DNA of 64,000 nt from Hirudinaria manillensis (Eukaryota; Annelida; Clitellata; Hirudinida; Hirudinidae), in NCBI GenBank assembly GCA_034509925.1, contig CM067526.1:14691600-14755599 (forward strand), in the 5' to 3' direction. Below the pieces are notes generated by a model, which saw only the letters and a list, made by a program, of their open reading frames with translations, did not search any database and was not told the DNA's origin. How positions within the stretch are numbered: the stretch's first letter is position 1; each line of letters opens with the position of its first letter. Positions 47,826 through 59,591 of this stretch are shown piece by piece. The translations under genes and the position numbers were made by a program.

Positions 47826-50800
47826 GTTTCTGTTTTCAATGTCCCACGAAATCCTAATGGCCCTTCGAATCCAAATACAAAGTGAACGTCAAAGATCAAG
47901 GAAAGTTCCACGAAAGTTCTACTTCAATTCTCAATGATGTATGGTGTATATGGTACATATGTTGAAGTTTGGTGTAATGATATATGATCATTAAATTGCG
48001 CTCAGTGCAATTAATCCGCATTTAAGCATATTTAATAATATTTATTTGCTATGCAATCTTAATGAATTTCCTCACTTCGAAACTCCTAGCGTTGTGAACA
48101 AGTCTTAAACATTTGTTACTGTTTGCTTTAATAAATAAATATTATTTTGATCTCTGGCATCACGTTCGACTGATTTGTTTATTTACATTATAGGATTTGA
48201 TGAAAAATCTTCAATGGTTTAAAATGATAAACACCTGTAATGTATTCTTGAAATTAATAGAAATGAAAAGTAATCTCAAGAAGTTGAAGTCGATACATTT
48301 AGATACTTTAGATTAAAAGACTCTTCTTGCTTATTAGGGCCAAGAAGAGAAATAGTATTTATCATTGAAAGCATTGGTGTACCTCCTACTGGCTGAATTT
48401 CATTATGGAATTCAATAGAGTTTGCGACTTTTCATTTATTTTTTGTTTAGTAACTTTTAAATTATTAAAATTTTTTTTAGTATTTATTTGAAATTCTCGG
48501 CAAGAGTGCCGAAATATTTTTCATAAAAAATTAAATTAGATTTTACTGCCTCAATTTTTACTTTGAACGAAGATCTCCATTCGTCTTTCAAAATTTGCCT
48601 TTCACAAGATTGTTGACATTATTTAGAATGAAGAATCTCAGAAGCCGATTGTATAATAAAGTATAATTAAAAAATCGAAAAAAAAATATATAGACATGTG
48701 GAGGCTGTATAATATTCTAAATCGAAAATCTGAAGCGGAAAATTATATTATGACTTTCAACTAAACTTATAATGTTTAATGTCATCAAAACGTCTTTTGC
48801 GAAAATTCAACAGTCAAATATTTAGTAAGATATCTGTAATAATTAAGGAGTACTAACTTAAAAGTGGTAACTGATCAGCATCATTGTCATCGGTGTTGTG
48901 TTCATCTCCTAAAAAGGAAAGCATAGGCAGTGTTAAAAATATAGTTCCAGAAACTGAACATGAGACCGAAGTCTCATTTATGTTTATTTTTGTCTTGGAA
49001 TTAACATTTGCATGAATAAGACTTTATTGCTTTATTGGCGATGTTCTGATTAGTATATAACCACAACTTGCATCTAAAAAAATGTTTAAAGAAACGTCCA
49101 ACCTTTTCCCTTGATTACCATGTAGGTAGCTAAATGTCTACAGTAAACATGTTTGCCCCTTGAAAGTTTGAGACTTCATTTTTAGTAAAATAAAATGTGA
49201 TTATCAATTTATTTAGACCACTCATCAATTCATTCATCAATTAACTTCTTTAGCTGCTATGAATAGTATTGAAAGACATCGTACAAAGAAGTTCTATTAA
49301 AATCCAACTACTAAAAGAAGCGTTCAGTCTCTGCTATGGTTTTGACGTAGTTAAAATCAATACTTGATAAAATTCAAAGTTTGAAATTACCTTAATTGTC
49401 GGGTGAATATTGATTCCACGACATCAACAATAAACGTGTGACTGGGACATTCTCTCGCATAATTTCGTGGAGCGCATCGTCTTACGATCTTTAAAGAGAT
49501 TCTGGGCGCCATACATTGCAAGAGAAGTCATGATTAAAAGGTTTGCTTCAAATGCCATTAGAACCTTTTTGTAATCGTACTAGCTTTAACCGTTCATTTA
49601 TTAATACCACAGTTAAATATAATAAAACTTAAAAAATTTAATATATCATGACTATTCTATATAATATTTCTGAGGGGAAAAGTCATTGAATCACTTTTAA
49701 AAATATTTCATTATTATCCGGCATCATATTTCTCAGCTCTTGAGTTTATTTGATTTTGATCCTTATACATAATTGGGAAAAGTATTTAAGAAAAGAGTGA
49801 CTTTCCTTCAGAGTGACAATCCCTTAAAACCAATATTTGTAAATATGACCAGCTTATAAATAAACACATTTAAACTCAAGTCACCCGTGTATTAGATTCT
49901 TATAATGACAATTAGTGAATCTGTGAGCAATGGCCACTGTACGTGGCTACATCTATACTGTCAAAATGTTGCAACTCAAGTTTTTTAATCTTAACTTTGT
50001 TGGTAGAAGTCATATATATATATACCAGTTATTGCTATGATACGTAGATGTTCATTAGCTACTCGAAGATCAAATGAAGTGATTTCAGATAACAATATTT
50101 TGTAATTTAAGCAAAATGCTGAATATATGATAAAAATAAAAGCGACCGATGTATGAGAGCAAAAATCTTTATTTTTCCGTATACAACCAGCGTTTAAAAT
50201 ATAAAATAAAGTGTATAAGTAAGTGGATTGTCACCGATTTTTAATTACTTGCTGAATTCGATCTTTCATTGATTCATGAAGGGTTTTATAGTCTGATTAT
50301 CGAATTTTATCTATTCCTGTATAACCTAGACACACCCTATATTTAGATGTACAGGCAAGTTTTACATTCCACGCATCCTCCAGTAGAAAGTAGCTCAAGA
50401 AACTTTCTCCAACGCTGCTTTTACATTCCGCGTTTATTCATTTTTATTCAAATAAATAAATCAATTGTGAAAACACAGCGAAGCAGTAACTTTGAGACAC
50501 TAAATGAATTGACGGAGAAAAACGCAATAATTAGAATTTTAAAAAAAATCACACACGTAAACAGCAGAAAAATAAAAATAGATTCAAAGTGCAATAATCA
50601 AGACCTTTAATATTTCAATATTATTCACAGAGTATCGGAATTTAGAGAAACTATTTAAATGACTGCACGGTTAGAAGCAGCAATTGTTCTTTTGCTGGCA
50701 GATCGATCTCCGCAATTTAAATATCGGGCTTTGGAGAAAGTAAAAATTCATTATTATTCATTTCTTTCCAAAACGTTATTTGTAAACCATGCAACAAATT

Positions 50801-50831
50801 TCATCTCACATCAACAAAGTTTAAATCTAAT

Positions 50832-50889
50832 GTTTAATCTTAGTTAATATATTTAATCTTAGTTAATATATTTAATCTTAGTTAAATTA
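50832..50889. repeat. Three tandem 19-bp units
   Basis: TTTAATCTTAGTTAATATA repeated three times, the last unit slightly diverged at its end. Confidence 0.9.
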
Positions 50890-51522
50890 TATTTAAACAA
50901 ATTTATAATAAATAATAGTAAATTCTTCGAAATGGTTTCGTGATGAGTCTCCTCAAGAAAATATTTTAAATTGAGAGAAAATGTCGATTGAATGGCGTCA
51001 TATCAAGTGTTTTTTAATCACTTTATAAAATCTTTTTAATAAAATTAGTTATCGTCATTTGCTTTGATTGTAAAAAATCTCTAAGAGAACATAAAACTCA
51101 ATTCAGCGATAACAATATGCCCATACAGAAAATTTGAGCAATGGTCTTACTATCTCGAGATTAAAACAGACATCTACAAATTTATTGATTGAAAATTTAA
51201 AATATATTTTTAATATAACATTAATAATTGTAAATGGTAAATCAGTTAAGAACTGCAGTTATGTGTCATTCGAACACACAGTGCACTCAAAAGATCGGCA
51301 AATGATATTTCTTACTTGATAAAATTCTTCCTATATTCACTGCATGAAATCCAAGAATACAGCGAGCGGAAAAGTCAAGAAAACGGCGAAGATCTAGTTT
51401 TTCTCCATTATACGCCTGAAAACAACTGAAATATCTTTATTCCCAATCGTATTGACCAAGTAAAACCGAGAATCTTTAATAATTAGCAGGCTTTCCTACA
51501 TTGTCAATATCAATTTTGAGAA

Positions 51523-51567
51523 AAAATAACGAAAACTGCCAAGTATGACTTATACTTGAACAGTCAA
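51523..51567 (+). repeat. 45-bp dispersed repeat, copy 2
   Basis: Same orientation as 42706-42750, one mismatch over 45 bp. Similarity stops abruptly on both sides. Confidence 0.85.
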
Positions 51568-52548
51568 AAGAGTTTTTATTACTCCACTTAATCTTGTGGA
51601 CAAGGACCAAATACATACTTTTCTATCCGTCTGATCTAAATGATCTAACAGGCATACTCGACACTTTTTCAAACATCTTTTACCTTATTATAACGGACTC
51701 TTGTTATCACTTAGCTATTTCAACTTACTATTTTTATATTCTCTTGGCGTAATATCAATTTTTGCTTGAACGCGGTTTACTTACCGGCTATTGGTTCTCC
51801 AAGTCACTTATTGATTTTTTTCTTTGTTTCCTTTTTGTGTCTGAGGACCATGCCTTACCATTACCAGTTTAGAATTAGAAATAATGATTAATTTAGTGGT
51901 GACATGGGAATTAGAGAAAATCATGAGAATACGGAGACAGAGGCGGCCGTTGGATTCAGCGATCAGCGCCTTGGATTCATTGAGTTCGCCACTTAATTTT
52001 CTCTCGGAATTTATTACATTATGTTAGACGATCGTCGTTGGATTGTTTTTGACTTTGATTTGTAAGAATATTTAATCTCGATACCGCTTAAAGTACTGAG
52101 GTGACGTTTGGCGGCAATTTGAAGTTGAGGGAATCTATTGCATCTACTCGACGTCAGAAATTATTCCTAATTAAGTTGTCCATCGAAATGCGGAAGGGTG
52201 GAGCTTTTAGAGTAATTTGTCGGGAACTCTTTGTCAATTAAGACCAACACGTCTACGTGACCTAAGCAAGGCAACGTTCTGTGTCACGACTTTCGACATT
52301 TTCAGTCATTTTTGCGACTAATCTTTTTTCTTCCTTCACCTTAATCCTTTGTTGTTTTAAATGATGTTTTATAATTTTAACATGACAATCTCGAATACAA
52401 AATTAAAAACTTTCCACCGTGTCATATTTTTGTGACTTTATTGTTTTAAGTTTTATAATTTTCAGTGAAACTTTCTCTCAGAACATGGCTGGAACCTTTA
52501 TGGATAACATTTTCCTTTTCAGTGTTCCTTGTCTGCTCTGCTATCATA

Positions 52549-52566
52549 TTCAAACATATGTTTGAA
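52549..52566. other. Perfect 18-bp palindrome
   Basis: TTCAAACATATGTTTGAA, a perfect inverted repeat with no spacer, about 1.1 kb beyond the stop of the IQCE-like gene. It could be a dimeric protein-binding site; no evidence beyond symmetry. Confidence 0.5.
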
Positions 52567-53690
52567 CAAAGGTCAGTAGTGACCTAGTACAGTTGAAATT
52601 ACTTTTATGTCACTGTAAACCAACCACTTACCTTTTTATTGTATTTTAATGTTTTGAGGACCATAATCATATTTTCATAAGTTTCCGCCAGCTGTTCTGA
52701 TTCTTATATGTTTCCATTGTGTAAAAGAACTCCAAAGAATCATTAAAAATCCCATTTCATTTGCATTGCAATGGAGTCTCAAATAACTTATCGATCCAGT
52801 GTTATTGTAACAGATAAAGGGGATATGAAGTCTTTCAAATATTGCATGAAAACACTGTCTCAGCATTTCTACACTGTGAGAGAGTTGTGCTGGTTGTCAG
52901 AATTTTTTTTGGTTTTCAAACATATTTCTAGAAGCAATAGGATGAAAAATTTGATAATTTTAAATTTTGCATGATGGCACTTATTTGCCAGATGAAACAA
53001 TAAATTAAAGTGCATTTTCAAGACAAAGGTGTCCATACCATTCCTTGTTATCTTTTAAATTTGATTCACCCTGTCACATAATATGTAATATTATTTTGGT
53101 AGTTGATGAGGAATGACATCTTCAGGCAATTTGGCACATTAATTCCTTTTATATTTTAATCATAACCACTATTATATTATACCTTTATTCATCATATAAA
53201 TATAATACACATATTTATTATATGATTAACACAACAATATTATTACATATAATAACTGCTCAGCGAGTTTTGCTGAATTTTTGTATAATGTTATGAAAAC
53301 AAAAAAAAACAACAACAGAGTACATGCAACTGTAGACTCCCATAAAAAAATCACCATAGTATAAACTATGAATAGCAAGATTCAGGTGATGCTACATCAT
53401 ATGAATGTTTTGAAGCTTAAAGAAATACTTTGTAATTTGATTTGCATGCAATTGCATAAAGTCATGGTGCCTATTCTCTCTGTTGTTGAGTCATAGAAGA
53501 AATTAGCATTGCATCAAAATGTTTAGACTTTAAAGATGTTCTTAAAATCAATAGAAATATATGAAGTGTCATTTTGGCTTGGTACATTACATCTTGAGCA
53601 GAGCCACATTAATATATAATAATTGAATTAGGAAAAATAAAGATAATTGAAACAATATTGAATGAAATTGAGTTTATACAGTTGTAGAGG

Positions 53691-54950
53691 TCACAGGTCT
53701 AGCAGTTTAATGTTCCTTGCTATGGACTGAATTAAATTGACAGCTTCACCGGTGCCATTCAGTTTGCTCAATGCTCCGGCAACATTCGATAAGTACAGAT
53801 TGTCATATCTAGCCTTGTGGTTTCTAATTAAAGATTGCATGAAATTTATAGCATCTTCGTCAGGCAATGTTTTCAATTTCCTTTGGGAATTTTCAGTCGT
53901 TTCAGCAATTATTTTGGTTTGTGCACAAGACATGGAAACAGTTCTCGATTCTTTCTTAGAGTTTTGATCTGCCAGTGTTGTCTCCATCACAAAGCACTTA
54001 TCTCTGTAAAAATTTCTTTCTTCTTTGATTTTGTCAATCTGTTTTGCCAATCTTTTTAGCTCAGATTTTAATTCTTTTTCATTTTCATGGTACTTTTCCA
54101 GCATCTTATGATTGATATTAGTTGAAGAAATGTTTGTTGAAGTAAAATTAACGTTCCCTGGTAAACTCTCGTGGAGCTCTGGCAAACTCGCACATTGCTC
54201 AATTTTCTCAAACGTGATTTCATGTTTCTTTCTAAGCTTTTCTTGCATCTCTAAGCTTTTCTGTAAGTCAATTTTAAGAGATTTGTTTTCAAGCATGAGA
54301 CGATTTTTGTCTGAGCTGATCTGTAATATAGTTGATGATAATTCCTTTATTCTTGTGGCATCATTCCTTGATACGTTACCTTTCTTAGTTCGTTTGAATG
54401 CATTATCTGAAGATTTGATAATTAATGATTTCTTACCCAGTATAGCTGTTTGATTCAACCTCTGCAATTCATTCTTTAGAGTTTCCATTGTTATTTTCAT
54501 TTCTGCAACATTGGTTGATTTTATGTCTTCCTGGAGCATTCTCAGAACTTCTTGTTTTTCTCTATATTTTTCTTCAATTTTTGCAACTTTCCTTTTCAAA
54601 TTATTTATCACATTGCCTGAGCCAAGTTCTTCTTGCTTGTATTTTTTAACATTTGAAAAATCATTTATGAGCTTCTGCTTCTTTGCTATTTCATCTTCAC
54701 TGTGCCTTAGCTTGGACTTCAAAAGTGAAATTTCTGAAACTAGTTCCCTATTTTGTTTCTTCATAGCTAAGATTTCTTCTTGATATTCTTCTTGAGATTT
54801 CATAACTATCTTGTTTGGAGTCTTTTTTATATTTTCTAATAAAGACGATTTTGCAAATTCGAGCACACCGACATTCTTCATATAATTGCTGCTAGCTAAG
54901 CTAGTCATCAGTTGGCTGTTTACGAAACCTCTTGAAGATGAAGCAGACAT
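53691..54950 (-). CDS. IQCE-like coiled-coil protein (419 aa, single exon)
   Basis: A continuous ORF from ATG to TGA, rich in Lys, Glu and Leu heptads from about residue 50 to 320. The segment EEYQEEILAMKKQNRELVSE, KSKLRHSEDEIAKKQKLIND, VINNLKRKVAKIEEKYREKQ and LQEDIKSTNVAEMKITMETL follows, in order and spacing, the conserved core of IQCE, a ciliary-base protein of the EVC-EVC2 Hedgehog module. In vertebrates this reads approximately WVINGLKQRILKLEQQCKEK and TNLEEMRIAMETY. No clear IQ motif is present; the C-terminal helix (NFMQSLIRNHKARYDNLYLS) is a poor match. Without an intron and near a subtelomere, it may be a retrocopy or a lineage-specific intron-loss copy. Family assignment is good but from memory. 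Confidence 0.68.
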   Translation of the reverse strand: MSASSSRGFVNSQLMTSLASSNYMKNVGVLEFAKSSLLENIKKTPNKIVMKSQEEYQEEILAMKKQNRELVSEISLLKSKLRHSEDEIAKKQKLINDFSNVKKYKQEELGSGNVINNLKRKVAKIEEKYREKQEVLRMLQEDIKSTNVAEMKITMETLKNELQRLNQTAILGKKSLIIKSSDNAFKRTKKGNVSRNDATRIKELSSTILQISSDKNRLMLENKSLKIDLQKSLEMQEKLRKKHEITFEKIEQCASLPELHESLPGNVNFTSTNISSTNINHKMLEKYHENEKELKSELKRLAKQIDKIKEERNFYRDKCFVMETTLADQNSKKESRTVSMSCAQTKIIAETTENSQRKLKTLPDEDAINFMQSLIRNHKARYDNLYLSNVAGALSKLNGTGEAVNLIQSIARNIKLLDL

Positions 54951-55682
54951 GATACTTATGTGCTTATAACTTTTGGCAAGTCTCTTGCAAATAGAAACCT
55001 TTGAAAACGAGATAATATCCGTAAAGTTTTATGAGTAATCTATTTGTGATATGTTATGTCGACTAACAATATGAAAACGTATGACATGCTGGCAACATGG
55101 GACACCTGTAACTAGTGGCAACGCTATAGCCAAAAATGGAGGTTATTAATGGTTCTTCTAATCGATAACAAATTAAATCTCAATCAGTAATGAACATTTG
55201 ATGTTCTTTTCTATCGTGTGAATAATTTAATGTCTCGATGAGTCAAGCACCACGGGACCTTCGGTGCCAACCTAATGGTACATATCTGATTGCGAATAAA
55301 TATTTTAGAATTTATTTCTATAGGAATAATTTAAATGAAATCGTAATTATAATTTAGTGTGTGCAGTAATCATTTTTTTATTTTTTAAAATTTGTCGAGA
55401 GTCATCTAATGATTGAAATAAAAATGACTAATTAAAGTGATTTTTTAATATTTTAAAATGTATTTGTATCAGCATAATCTAAATAAAATGGTAATTATAA
55501 CTTAGTCTGTGAAGTTATCATTAAAAAAATTTTTGTTAAATATTATAACATCATATTATTTTATTCTTATCAAAATGATTATTATTGTTAAACTCATTAT
55601 TATTATTAATATTATAGTTATTATTGTATTATTGTTGTTCTTGTTGTTATTATTATTGTTATACCATGATGATGATTATCAT
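54951..55682. other. Spacer between the IQCE-like gene and the telomere-repeat region
   Basis: About 730 bp of AT-rich sequence with AT-only microsatellite stretches (ATT/TTA runs at about 55560-55660). It should include the IQCE promoter. No other feature seen. Confidence 0.5.
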
Positions 55683-55703
55683 GGGTTAGGGTTAGGGTTA
55701 GGG
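55683..55703 (+). repeat. Interstitial telomeric tract, (GGGTTA)3
   Basis: GGGTTAGGGTTAGGGTTAGGG, followed directly by an A-rich stretch and a truncated S unit. Confidence 0.95.
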
Positions 55704-55795
55704 AAAGAGAACGAAAATAAAAAAAACATCACTTCCACTTTCTTTGTATCAGATTATCTAGCAATTATGTCCCGCAAGCGTCAAAATCGATAAAT
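55704..55795 (+). repeat. Truncated, diverged S unit (copy 1)
   Basis: After the short telomeric tract comes an A-rich stretch, then CACTTCCACTTTCTTTGT, then sequence similar to the start of the full S unit at 56596 (including ATTATCTAGCAATTATGT and the CGTCAAAA block). It ends before the next telomeric tract. Confidence 0.75.
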
Positions 55796-55807
55796 ATTAC
55801 TAAGTCA

Positions 55808-55890
55808 GGGTTAGGGTTAGGGTTAAAGTTAGGGTTAGTGTCAGGGTCACGGTTAGTGTTAGGGTTAGCATTAGGGTTAGGGTTAGGGGT
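55808..55890 (+). repeat. Degenerate telomeric tract
   Basis: GGGTTA units mixed with variants (GTGTCAGGG, GTCACGG, GTTAGCATTA), about 13 units in all. Confidence 0.9.
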
Positions 55891-55952
55891 TTTAACCATC
55901 ACTATATTTTCACTATTTTTCACCATCACCATTTTTTCACCATTTTCCACCA

Positions 55953-55993
55953 GGGTTAGGGTTAGGGTTAGGGTTAGGGTTAGGGTTAGGGTT
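55953..55993 (+). repeat. Telomeric tract, (GGGTTA)7
   Basis: Seven near-perfect units, running straight into AAGAGAAATTAAAAAGC and the ACTTCCACTTT block. Confidence 0.95.
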
Positions 55994-56080
55994 AAGAGAA
56001 ATTAAAAAGCTTGTACTTCCACTTTTTTCTTTAGGGTTAGGGTTAAGAGAAATTAAAAAGCTTGTACTTCCACTTTCGCT
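55994..56080 (+). repeat. Two short S-unit starts separated by two telomeric units
   Basis: AAGAGAAATTAAAAAGCTTG plus ACTTCCACTTT occurs twice, 51 bp apart, with TTAGGGTTAGGGTTA between. Each is a few tens of bases from a telomeric junction. Confidence 0.85.
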
Positions 56081-56201
56081 CCAGTAGTCTTAATTTAAAT
56101 ATCAGGATTCAATAAGGAAAAACCTAATAGACGGAAATAATTTCCCTTCGAAATAATCTTTAGGGAGAAAACAATTATTTTTCACAAATAATTGTTAAAC
56201 T

Positions 56202-56595
56202 GGGTTAGGGTTAGGGTTAGGGTTAGGTTAGGGTTAGGGTTAGGGTTAGGGTTAGGGTTAGGGTTAGGGTTAGGGTTAGGGTTAGGGTTAGGGTTAGGGT
56301 TAGGGTTAGGGTTAGGGTTAGGGTTAGGGTTAGGGTTAGGGTTAGGGTTAGGGTTAGGGTTAGGGTTAGGGTTAGGGTTAGGGTTAGGGTTAGGGTTAGG
56401 TTAGGGTTAGGGTTAGGGTTAGGGTTAGGGTTAGGGTTAGGGTTAGGGTTAGGGTTAGGGTTAGGGTTAGGGTTAGGGTTAGGGTTAGGGTTAGGGTTAG
56501 GGTTAGGGTTAGGGTTAGGGTTAGGGTTAGGGTTAGGGTTAGGGTTAGGGTTAGGGTTAGGGTTAGGGTTAGGGTTAGGGTTAGGGTTAGGGTTA
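56202..56595 (+). repeat. Long telomeric array, about 65 TTAGGG units
   Basis: Near-perfect hexamers, with only two TTAGG pentamer variants (near 56224 and 56398). The G-rich strand reads left to right, so the matching chromosome end would lie to the right. Confidence 0.98.
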
Positions 56596-57345
56596 GAATA
56601 GAAAATATAAATAAAACTGCACTTCCACTTTCTTTGTTAGTAGACAATCTAGCAAATTATGTATCGTGGTCGTCAAAAACACACAATATAAGTCTAACTA
56701 AATTAACAATGCATCAAGAGACAATATATCGGCAATTGATGATATAAACTGGCATTAAAGTTAATGGGAACCCATAAAAATAAGAGCCAGATATGGACAG
56801 AATGTTTAACTACAACGCCAAGAATTGCTAAGCAAGCTTGGAATTAAAGTAGTATTCGAGAGTCGTATGTTCTCAAAAAATTCTTAAAACGTGTTTATCG
56901 TAGAAAGAACCTAAGGAGAAAATAACGAAACCGATTGCAAATTCACTTAATAAATAATTACCCGTCGAAGCACGTTTTTTTTAAAAAAAACTATTAGATT
57001 AATAAGGGATGATAAATCATCGCCCAAAACAACAAATTAACTTAGTAGTTTTACCACGAATTCATCAATGAACGATAAATTAGTGTAACAACAAGAGATG
57101 AAATCTCAGCCCTTGGAAAAACCACAGAAATAAGTTGTTTATTTGGTAAAAAAATTATTATTGGGAACCCAAAAATTAAAACCAAAGATGCAATTAAATT
57201 AACTTAGTAGTTTTACAACGAATTCATCAATGAACGATAAATTAGTGTAACAACAAGAGATGAAATCTCAGCCCTTGAAGAAACCAAAGAAAAAGGTTAT
57301 TTATTTGGTAAAAAAATTATTGGGAACCCAAAAAAAATTTTTTAA
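56596..57345 (+). repeat. S unit, full-length copy (telomere-adjacent repeat)
   Basis: It starts AATAGAAAATATAAATAAAA immediately after the telomeric array and continues through the CACTTCCACTTTC block. Related copies occur at 55704, 62758 (direct) and 63310-63990 (inverted, nearly identical to 56590-57279). No ORF. If the Penelope-like element is the parent, this is its 3' UTR end, read on the minus strand. Confidence 0.85.
57034..57345 (+). repeat. Two tandem ~162-bp units inside the S unit
   Basis: AAATTAACTTAGTAGTTTTA starts at 57034 and again at 57196. Both units run through ATCTCAGCCCTTG and TTATTTGGTAAAAAAATTATT to GGGAACCC, with few differences. Confidence 0.9.
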
Positions 57346-58116
57346 AAACCAAAAGTACAATAAATTAAAATAAAATAGTTTATAACGTGCGTTTTTCAAA
57401 AAAAATCTAAAAACGTATTTAACGTTAAAGATTTTTGAGAATGACGAGCGAGGTATATTAAAATGCTAAAAAATACCAGGAAATGCTTCGCATTACAAGT
57501 ATCAAAGCTATACCGAAATATATAATATATTATATATTATATAAAAGTTCTACAAAATTCTAAAGCGTATTTCACGATAAAAAAGAATTTAAGAACAAAA
57601 GTGAAAAAAGCAATTAAAAAATTACGCTAAGAAATACCATTAAATTGCAACGCATAAAATGGTATCGAAGCAAAATAGAAGCAAGCACGTGTGTTTTGAA
57701 CAAAGCACTGATAACCACTAAGAAATATCTTAGGATTATCAAGCGACAAAAATACGAATACTTCAACAGACAAAATACAAGGCAAAATACCGTTAATACG
57801 ATTAAACTCACTAGGCCCTCGGCAGTTCTGCCCTCTAAGGTGAGCGAATAAGCGAAAAACGTAAAGATCGAAAAGCGGAAAATATTGTCCTTATATAGCC
57901 GAGGAAGGTCCAGTGTTGACCAATAGGAGACTCCTGAGCGGCGGTGGGAGCACTGCTTCCCCTGTCCTTTGAAGTGTTCATGCTGGCTAGCTTCTCTCTC
58001 CTCTAGAGGGGAGGTGGTGTCCTAGGAACTAGTTAATTAGTTATGCAGGCGTGACTCATTACATCGAGTTCAGGCCAGTCATTGTGTAATGCATCCTTGG
58101 CCTAGAACTAGGCGGT
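57346..58116. other. AT-rich stretch followed by a GC-richer, promoter-like stretch
   Basis: 57346-57800 is AT-rich with an AT-only palindromic run near 57520-57545. 57800-58116 is clearly GC-richer, contains TTATATAGCC (about 57890) and GACCAATAGG (about 57919), and leads into a short plus-strand ORF at 58122. A promoter on the plus strand is possible, antisense to the RT. Function unproven. Confidence 0.35.
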
Positions 58117-58510
58117 AAGATGGCTACGTTCCTTCGGACAGAAGTAACTTCCTTTTTCGAACGCCAAGATGACGGTGAGGTTCCTGAAGAGTTCATCCCT
58201 GGGGTGAACATTCCTGATGCTATCTTCTGTTGTTGTCTCCTGTCGTTCCCAGTGGTTTTTACCCAAAGGAACTATAACGGGTAAGACTTTAAAATACTAC
58301 TTAGACGATCGTCAGAAGCATTTGTAATTTCTATGAGAATACTTCTCAAAGTTAGGTGATTGTACAGTGGCGAAATATCTTTGTCGATAAGTTCAATAGA
58401 ATTTTCTAAGTAATATTCATTCTTAGAAGGTGATCTAATGAAACTATTGATTTCTGAGATAGCTGGATACCCAAACATATAATTTTGGGTGGCATGATTC
58501 AGCATTTTTT
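58117..58510 (-). pseudogene. Degraded copy of the Penelope-like element's 3' module (copy 1)
   Basis: The minus strand encodes SKNEYYLENSIELIDKDISP and EITNASDDRLSS, matching SKNEYFLKTSNELIHKQISL and EVANASDDRPSK at the RT C-terminus. The adjoining DNA (CTTCCTTTTTCGAA, ...GGAACTATAACGGGTAAGACTTT) aligns with 59790-59935. It is diverged and out of context, and lacks the RT core. Confidence 0.8.
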
Positions 58511-58601
58511 ATAAGGAAAGAAATCTCTAATTAATCTCCTTCTTTATTAAGAAATGTATTCGTATCAAGAATTATCAAGTTCACGGAAACCCGTTACATC
58601 C

Positions 58602-59591
58602 AAAAGATAATTATTGTCATAATATACTCCAAATTTTTTGAAAATTAATTTTTCAAAAATACAGAAATTTATTCTTAAAAAATTAAATTTTAAAAAATAA
58701 ATTCTTTTGTTTTATTCTAATAGATTCCTCAAAGTTACGCGGCCTCGAATGATCCGTTCCAATTATCGTTCTTGGTATATCTAACGATAATATGACGTTG
58801 AGGTTCCCGACGAATTCCGTCATAGGAGACAAATCATCAATTATCCTCCTGGTTAATCGAAGAGAGTTATGAATGGTAAGAATTTCTTATATTCGAAAAA
58901 AAATGTCTTGACGATCGTCACAGGCATAGTGATTGTAACTTAGTGGAGTATATAAGGGGAGTATTCAGTCGACCAAGAAAATCTTTTTAAGATAATCTTT
59001 ATATCGAATGAGATGTGAATTGATACAACCACTTTTATTGGTTAGCATGATTCAGCATTTTTTCAATAAGAAATCTCTTATTGGAAATCTCAGAAAAGAT
59101 AATTATTGTCATAATATACTCCAAATTTATTGAAAATTATTTTTCAAAAATTTATTATACAAAAATTTATTCTTAAAAAATTAATTTTTAAAAATAAATT
59201 CTTTTGTTTTATCCTTGTAGATTCCTCAAAGTTACGCGGTCTCGAATGATCCGTTCCAATTATCGTTCTTTGTATATCTAACGATAATATGACGTTGAGG
59301 TTCCCGACGAATTCCGTCATAGGAGACAAATCATCAATTATCCTCCTGGTTTATCGAAGAGAGTTATGAATGGTAAGAATTTCTTATATTCGAAAAAAAT
59401 GTCTTGACGATCGTCACAGGCATAGTGATTGTAACTTAGTGGAGTATATAAGGGGAGTATTCAGTCGACAAAGAAAATCTTTTTAAGATAATCTTTATAT
59501 CGAATGAGATGTGAATTGATACAACCACTTTTATTGGTTTAGCATGATTCAGCATTTTTTCAATAAGAAATCTCTTATTGGAAATCTCAGA
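58602..59591 (-). repeat. Two tandem ~492-bp copies of a deleted 3' module (copies 2 and 3)
   Basis: The unit beginning AAAAGATAATTATTGTCATA at 58602 recurs at 59094, almost base for base, to about 59591. Each contains stretches alignable with the RT C-terminal region (GACGATCGTC, GATAATCTTTATATCGAATG, GCATGATTCAGC) and the same GGTAAGAATTTCTTA motif, with internal deletions. High identity between the two implies recent tandem duplication; divergence from the full element is older. Confidence 0.88.

Larger units (their letters stand above)
47826..53690. other. Long intergenic region (5.9 kb)
   Basis: AT-rich, with only chance-length ORFs. It contains copy 2 of the 45-bp repeat, a 19-bp tandem triplet and an 18-bp palindrome, annotated separately. 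It should hold the promoter of the GPCR. An exon-like piece on the minus strand near 48907-48860 is not supported strongly enough to call. Confidence 0.5.

Noticed and set aside
48860..48907. Possible minus-strand exon (GDEHNTDDNDADQLPLL) between AG and GTTAGT
   Set aside because: Short and acidic with no homology; could be an untranslated or extra 5' exon of the GPCR but equally chance.
56192..56647. Long ORFs of repeating Leu-Gly, Val-Arg or Leu-Thr in the telomeric arrays (also 62373-62948)
   Set aside because: They are the hexamer repeat read in stop-free frames, not genes.
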